DNA of 64,000 bases from Odoribacter sp. AF15-53. GTDB taxonomy: Bacteria; Bacteroidota; Bacteroidia; Bacteroidales; Marinifilaceae. A program made the translations under genes and the position numbers. This document shows positions 63,101 to 64,000 of this stretch, piece by piece; positions within the stretch are counted from its first letter, which is position 1, and every line of letters starts with the position of its first letter. The notes below the pieces were generated by a model. The model saw only the letters and a program-made list of their open reading frames with translations, was not told the DNA's origin and did no database searches. Location of the stretch: NCBI RefSeq assembly GCF_003479425.1, contig NZ_QUHC01000005.1, positions 124,001 through 188,000 of the forward strand, written 5' to 3'.

Positions 63101-63764
63101 GGAGAAGTACGGAACGTTTTACGGGTATGCGTTTAATGGATTGGATCCGACTAACGGAAGGCCGACATTCAAGAATATGGATATTGATGTAACGGAGAAT
63201 GATTTGGATTATTTAGTGAAAATCGGTTGTTCAGAACCGGATATTTCAGGAGGTCTTAATACCTCTTTGCGTTACAAGAGGTTGTTTTTGCGTGCAAGCT
63301 TTGCCATGTCCTTCGGGGCGCAGACTCGTCTCCCCGATTTCTTTGCCACGGCAGGGGCTCCGAGGCCGGAACAAAATGCTCCGCGTTATTTGTTTAAGCG
63401 CTGGCGTAAACCCGGAGATGAAAAGAATACGAATATCCCTTCTATTCCTGTAGGGAATCCTAATGAGATGAATATTCAATTGCCTGTTGAAGGGTATGTC
63501 GCCGTTAGTCCTTACACGATGTATAATCAATCGGATTTAAGGGTTGCGGATGCTGATTTTATCCGGTGTAGAACGATATCCTTGCAGTATGACCTGCCTG
63601 ATGTTTGGGTAAATAAAATAGGTGTTAGACGGGCTTCCGTGAACGCCAGTCTTTCTAATCCTTTCTTTATTGCTTTTGATAAAGCATGGAAAGGCCGTGA
63701 TCCTGAAACAGCAAACTGGCCTGCTCGTCGGACTGTTTCTTGCTCGCTGACTCTTAATTTTTAA
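60168..63764 (+). CDS. SusC/RagA-type TonB-dependent receptor with STN domain (locus 2)
   Basis: A 1198-residue receptor. Signal region about 1-43, STN domain 45-119 (VSFDLKNVSVKVVLDEIQKQ), carboxypeptidase-like domain about 132-205, TonB-box region DVIVTGYATIDRGSYVGAVT, plug domain with ATAIYGTKATNGVIVITTKK, and a beta-barrel ending VSCSLTLNF. It resembles the receptor at 47439 in layout but is diverged. It is followed 20 bp later by a susD gene. ExbB/ExbD encoded at 40.6-42.9 kb would supply energy through TonB. Confidence 0.93.
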   Translation: MKKKQLCSRFYRGYVKKLLMLMKLCLLLICCFTLTLSASSFAQQERVSFDLKNVSVKVVLDEIQKQTNLCFIFNPNQTEQLGKLSLRVKNETVEEVLNRVLKDTDLTFKFKNDLIMIVPKGEVKDDETKKNLRIVGLVTDNKKTPLPGVTVIVKGLTIGTATDANGRYSLSLPKMEKLSLLFSFVGMKTKEVAYVGKDTINVVMQEDSETLDDVIVTGYATIDRGSYVGAVTQIRAEDIQVAGEATIDQMLQGWVPGMSVINKTGKVGGSPKIRIRGTSTLLGNQEPLWVVDGVIQSDPLPIPDDASPLSAEMDGLRETASNAISWLNPADIETITVLKDASATAIYGTKATNGVIVITTKKAKGDGLNISYSGNFSVGMKPAYRLYDMMNSQEHMRFSQELWEDRDSYNQNILPVGYAGLIQKLHKKEITRQQFEQEYRKMEKMNTDWFDILFQNSFSHAHNISMSAQGEKVSSRFSVGVNSTRGEAKGNNMLSLTANSNTTFRLDKRLIVDLQLNGSYRETEDFAFGVSPYEYAMNTARDIPAYNEDGTLYYYEKAGTMSYSIPNKVSYNYNILNERDNSGTETDGTNLQAALNLRLNLLKDLEFQTTASYAIATNKIKSWATEATHYIAQIRGYEVGEVLPNSAEQYASVLPFGGLLQSEYAQTKNYSFRSSLVYNKMFNEDHRLTLNLGFQVNSVSQEGNASLRYGYLYYRGEKFATVPTEITAANGLHKNSRDLHDEMRAGTTITTTKNNTVSEYFTAVYGYKERYVLNFNARLDASNRFGQDENKKFNPSLSIGVKWRIGNEPFMAWASSWYDMFDISFSYGWRGNAVEAVSPYLIAKDGGLNKYFQQYTLQMVSLPYPDLGWEKTEDWNLGVDFSFLNGRISAGFSCYNKISHVLASREVPIENGVANAYIDGTTMKNSGYELAVSVTPVRTKDFSWSLSFNTSKVRNTIRNNERENTREDYINGTAIVSGEKYGTFYGYAFNGLDPTNGRPTFKNMDIDVTENDLDYLVKIGCSEPDISGGLNTSLRYKRLFLRASFAMSFGAQTRLPDFFATAGAPRPEQNAPRYLFKRWRKPGDEKNTNIPSIPVGNPNEMNIQLPVEGYVAVSPYTMYNQSDLRVADADFIRCRTISLQYDLPDVWVNKIGVRRASVNASLSNPFFIAFDKAWKGRDPETANWPARRTVSCSLTLNF

Positions 63765-63784
63765 TTGAACGGATAATTATTAGA

Positions 63785-64000
63785 ATGATGAAAAACAAGA
63801 TATTTATTTTAGGAGCTATTGCGGGATCGTTTATGTTAGGGTCTTGTGGAAGTTTTTTGGAGGAAGAATCACAGAGTGAAGTGATCCCGAAAACGACATC
63901 GGATTTTTCCGAGCTATTATTGGGTACAGGGTATCCTGACGAATCTGCTCCGAATATTTCTTTTATATCCTTGATGGATGATGATTGTGCCCATTTCTTG
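63785..64000 (+). CDS. SusD/RagB-family lipoprotein, 5' part (runs off the window)
   Basis: Seventy-two codons from ATG 63785 (a second ATG follows at once). A lipoprotein signal ends in the lipobox LGSC (cysteine 21), followed by GSFLEEESQSEVIPKTTSDF, the typical SusD opening. The gene is cut by the window end. It is the partner of the SusC upstream. Confidence 0.85.
   Translation, partial: MMKNKIFILGAIAGSFMLGSCGSFLEEESQSEVIPKTTSDFSELLLGTGYPDESAPNISFISLMDDDCAHFL

Overview
The window is a typical Bacteroidota chromosome segment. The evidence is two SusC/SusD systems with FecR anti-sigma and ECF sigma genes, ExbB/ExbD with signal-peptide-bearing ExbB, a GldA/GldFG-like ABC transporter, TAnnTTTG-type promoters with an upstream TTTG/TTG box, and an arginine cluster of the Bacteroidota type. 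The style (many SusCD-ECF-FecR loci, DUF4843 and PKD-like lipoproteins) suggests Odoribacteraceae such as Butyricimonas or Odoribacter, but the genus is an inference.

Layout. 0-1.5 kb: the 5' end of an EamA permease (minus) divergent from a DAACS-type symporter. 1.5-24.4 kb: an efflux island. Two tandem paralogous TetR regulators come first, then a TolC / HlyD / two ABC-2 permeases set with no ATPase gene. Two homologous lipoprotein-MFP / RND / TolC cassettes follow, separated by gene remnants and a large ABC-2 permease/M1-like/golvesin-like fusion. Intergenic gaps in this island carry a family of related repeats, including a roughly 190-bp inverted pair around 7.2-9.5 kb. 24.4-27.8 kb: a DUF2807 protein, a signal peptidase I homologue with an altered catalytic site, and a convergent S41 lipoprotein peptidase. 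28.1-36.1 kb: the arginine operon (GNAT, argG, argC, argD, argB, argE-like, argH) behind a promoter overlapped by an 11-bp inverted repeat, interrupted by two copies of a palindromic repeat element, one carrying a nested MITE-like insertion. 36.2-40.5 kb: a 29-aa membrane peptide ORF, a convergent NtrC-type regulator and hybrid HK-REC-HPt kinase, and tRNA-Arg(CCG). 40.5-45 kb (minus): exbD, exbD, a four-TM protein, exbB, L-asparaginase and tatD. 45-64 kb: two consecutive ECF sigma-FecR-SusC(STN)-SusD loci; the first continues into DUF4843, PKD-like, GldA-like ATPase and GldFG-like permease genes, and the second runs off the end inside susD.

How the genes work together. The TetR pair probably controls the downstream efflux genes. 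In each RND cassette the lipoprotein adaptor bridges the inner-membrane pump to a TolC-family exit duct. ExbB/ExbD would energise TonB-dependent SusC receptors such as the two encoded here. Each SusC carries an N-terminal STN domain, so substrate binding can be signalled through FecR to the ECF sigma factor. The first SusCD locus adds its own ABC exporter-like complex, an unusual pairing and the best candidate in the window for a poorly described system.

No rRNA, CRISPR array, prophage or complete insertion sequence was seen. All domain calls are by reading the sequence; no database search was run.
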